From Listeria rocourtiae FSL F6-920 (GTDB lineage Bacteria > Bacillota > Bacilli > Lactobacillales > Listeriaceae), in assembly GCF_000525975.1 (NCBI RefSeq), contig NZ_AODK01000027.1, positions 1 to 64,000 on the forward strand: a stretch of 64,000 nucleotides of DNA, read 5' to 3'. Positions 63,123 to 64,000 of this stretch are shown in pieces; the first letter of the stretch is position 1; each line of letters starts with the position of its first letter. The notes below the pieces were generated by a model. The model made no database searches, was not told where the DNA came from, and saw only the letters and a list, made by a program, of their open reading frames with translations. Position numbers and translations under genes: made by a program.

Positions 63123-64000
63123 TTACCTTCACTCTCCATTTGTTTAATCAAATCATCCAAATAAAATCTAGCTTTCTTCAAATCCTCAATGCCATTTTTA
63201 TGCTCATACCGCGTGATGTATTTCATGATGTTCCCGACTGCATAACTTGGATAATCCTTTACTTTAGCCTTAATGTAATCTAGCGTTTCGATTCCACCTG
63301 TATTGTAATGTGATGGATTATTTACTGTATCGTTGGCTTTGTATTTTTCGATTTTATAACCGTTGAAATAAATACAAGTTGCATAAGTAATTTCATTCCC
63401 TTCTTTTTTTACGCACGTTTCATTTCCATGAATACCCCATACGTCAGATGCAGTTGGTTTGTTCCCAGTGACTGCCCAAGTTACACCCTCCTTCTCCAAC
63501 TCAACCATCAAAGCATCATAATCTTCTTGTGTTTCCGTGTGATATATTTTCATCTTTGGTTCCTCCTTCTTAAATATGGTAAGTCTGTGTGTATCGTCTT
63601 CATTCGTATACGTTTTAGATATTGAATCTTCGGTTTTCAATGTGTAACCTAGGACGTTTTTTATATAATCTTCGCTGTCCACTGGTGGTTCCTCCTCGTA
63701 TTGTTTTAATTTTATAGAATTATATTTAGTTGGTTTTGTCATAAATTGTTTTAATGGGTTATCTTCTACTATTTTTTCAATAAGTTCTTCCGCTAACCGA
63801 TTTTGCAGTTCAATCAATTTTTCATCTATTACCGGTCGTGAATAATATACATGTTCTTCTGGAAATGGTTTTTTATTCAAAACTGGTTCCTCCTTTTTAT
63901 TATGTGTAAAAGGGATATGACTCATAAAACCGTCCTTATCAATCTTAAAACCGCCCCTTTTTAGCCATTCTTCATCTTTTAGGAATTCTTCGTAATTTGC
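63119..64000 (-). CDS. DUF3310-containing phage protein, open at the window edge
   Basis: The C-terminal half has the DUF3310 (SaV-like) motif VNNPSHYNTGGIETLDYIKA and YAVGNIMKYITRYEHKNG, common in phage nucleotide-metabolism regions. An ATG exists at 63925 (MSHIPFTHNKKEE), but the frame stays open to 64000 with plausible coding sequence (FLKDEEWLKRGGFKIDKDGF), so the true start may be outside. Confidence 0.75.
   Translation of the reverse strand, partial: ANYEEFLKDEEWLKRGGFKIDKDGFMSHIPFTHNKKEEPVLNKKPFPEEHVYYSRPVIDEKLIELQNRLAEELIEKIVEDNPLKQFMTKPTKYNSIKLKQYEEEPPVDSEDYIKNVLGYTLKTEDSISKTYTNEDDTHRLTIFKKEEPKMKIYHTETQEDYDALMVELEKEGVTWAVTGNKPTASDVWGIHGNETCVKKEGNEITYATCIYFNGYKIEKYKANDTVNNPSHYNTGGIETLDYIKAKVKDYPSYAVGNIMKYITRYEHKNGIEDLKKARFYLDDLIKQMESEGK

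Larger units (their letters stand above)
41443..64000. mobile_element. PSA-like siphovirus prophage (continues beyond the window)
   Basis: Ordered phage modules on the minus strand read, in transcription direction, early/middle small genes, RinA-like activator, HNH, cos, terminase, portal, Clp-like protease, HK97-type capsid, connectors, tail tube, chaperones, tape measure, Dit, tail peptidase, BppU, holin and endolysin. The integrase, repressor and replication genes must lie right of 64000. Capsid and tail tube genes carry +1 recoding sites as in Listeria phage PSA. The three probable plus-strand genes at 41695-42204 are accessory. Confidence 0.92.

Noticed and set aside
1-64000. tRNA or rRNA genes
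   Set aside because: No cloverleaf or rRNA-like segment was recognised; the prophage att site is in walR, not in a tRNA.

Overview
The window looks like the chromosome of a low-GC Gram-positive of the genus Listeria in the broad sense. The evidence is the walK-yycH-yycI-yycJ-htrA block, an LPXTG surface protein, a WxL-binding (DUF916) protein, PTS/PRD regulation, and a siphovirus prophage with the two +1 recoding sites described for Listeria phage PSA. The species cannot be named from this sequence.

Layout. 1-420: repeat cluster with three hairpins. 427-2503: ArsR regulator plus a YadGH-like ABC exporter. 2625-7980: CapA-like phosphatase, CDF metal transporter, a palindromic element, a DHA2 drug exporter and an AEC carrier. 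8045-12552: structured leader and Mga-like regulator, quinone oxidoreductase, RlmN and an Asp/Glu racemase-family protein. 12651-16396: Bce-type ABC transporter and a DUF915 hydrolase. 16600-17440: 124-bp tandem repeat. 17457-19095: small membrane proteins, the first with a HAAS domain. 19445-21794: secreted polysaccharide lyase 8. 21871-27085: a leftward operon of fructose-type PTS EIIA and EIIBC, an interrupted gene, a MalY-like C-S lyase and a PRD regulator, with a cre-like site in front. 27525-33283: three exported surface proteins and a decayed sugar permease. 33386-34644: PadR/HAAS pair and an ACT-domain protein. 34712-41420: htrA, yycJ, yycI, yycH, walK (leftward).

From about 41443 to the right edge lies a prophage, mostly on the minus strand. 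From right to left it has early/middle genes, a RinA-like late activator, HNH, cos region, terminase, portal, protease, capsid, connectors, tail, baseplate, holin and endolysin, followed by a small plus-strand accessory cassette and the attachment site. That site sits in the extreme 3' end of walR, so the prophage lies between walR and walK and walK appears to need a promoter inside the junction.

A technical pattern affects many genes. At least a dozen otherwise intact genes are broken by exactly one extra base in an A/T run of 7-9. I annotate these as single genes with probable sequencing overcalls, and keep them apart from the two capsid/tail recoding sites, which use CCC proline codons and not A/T runs.
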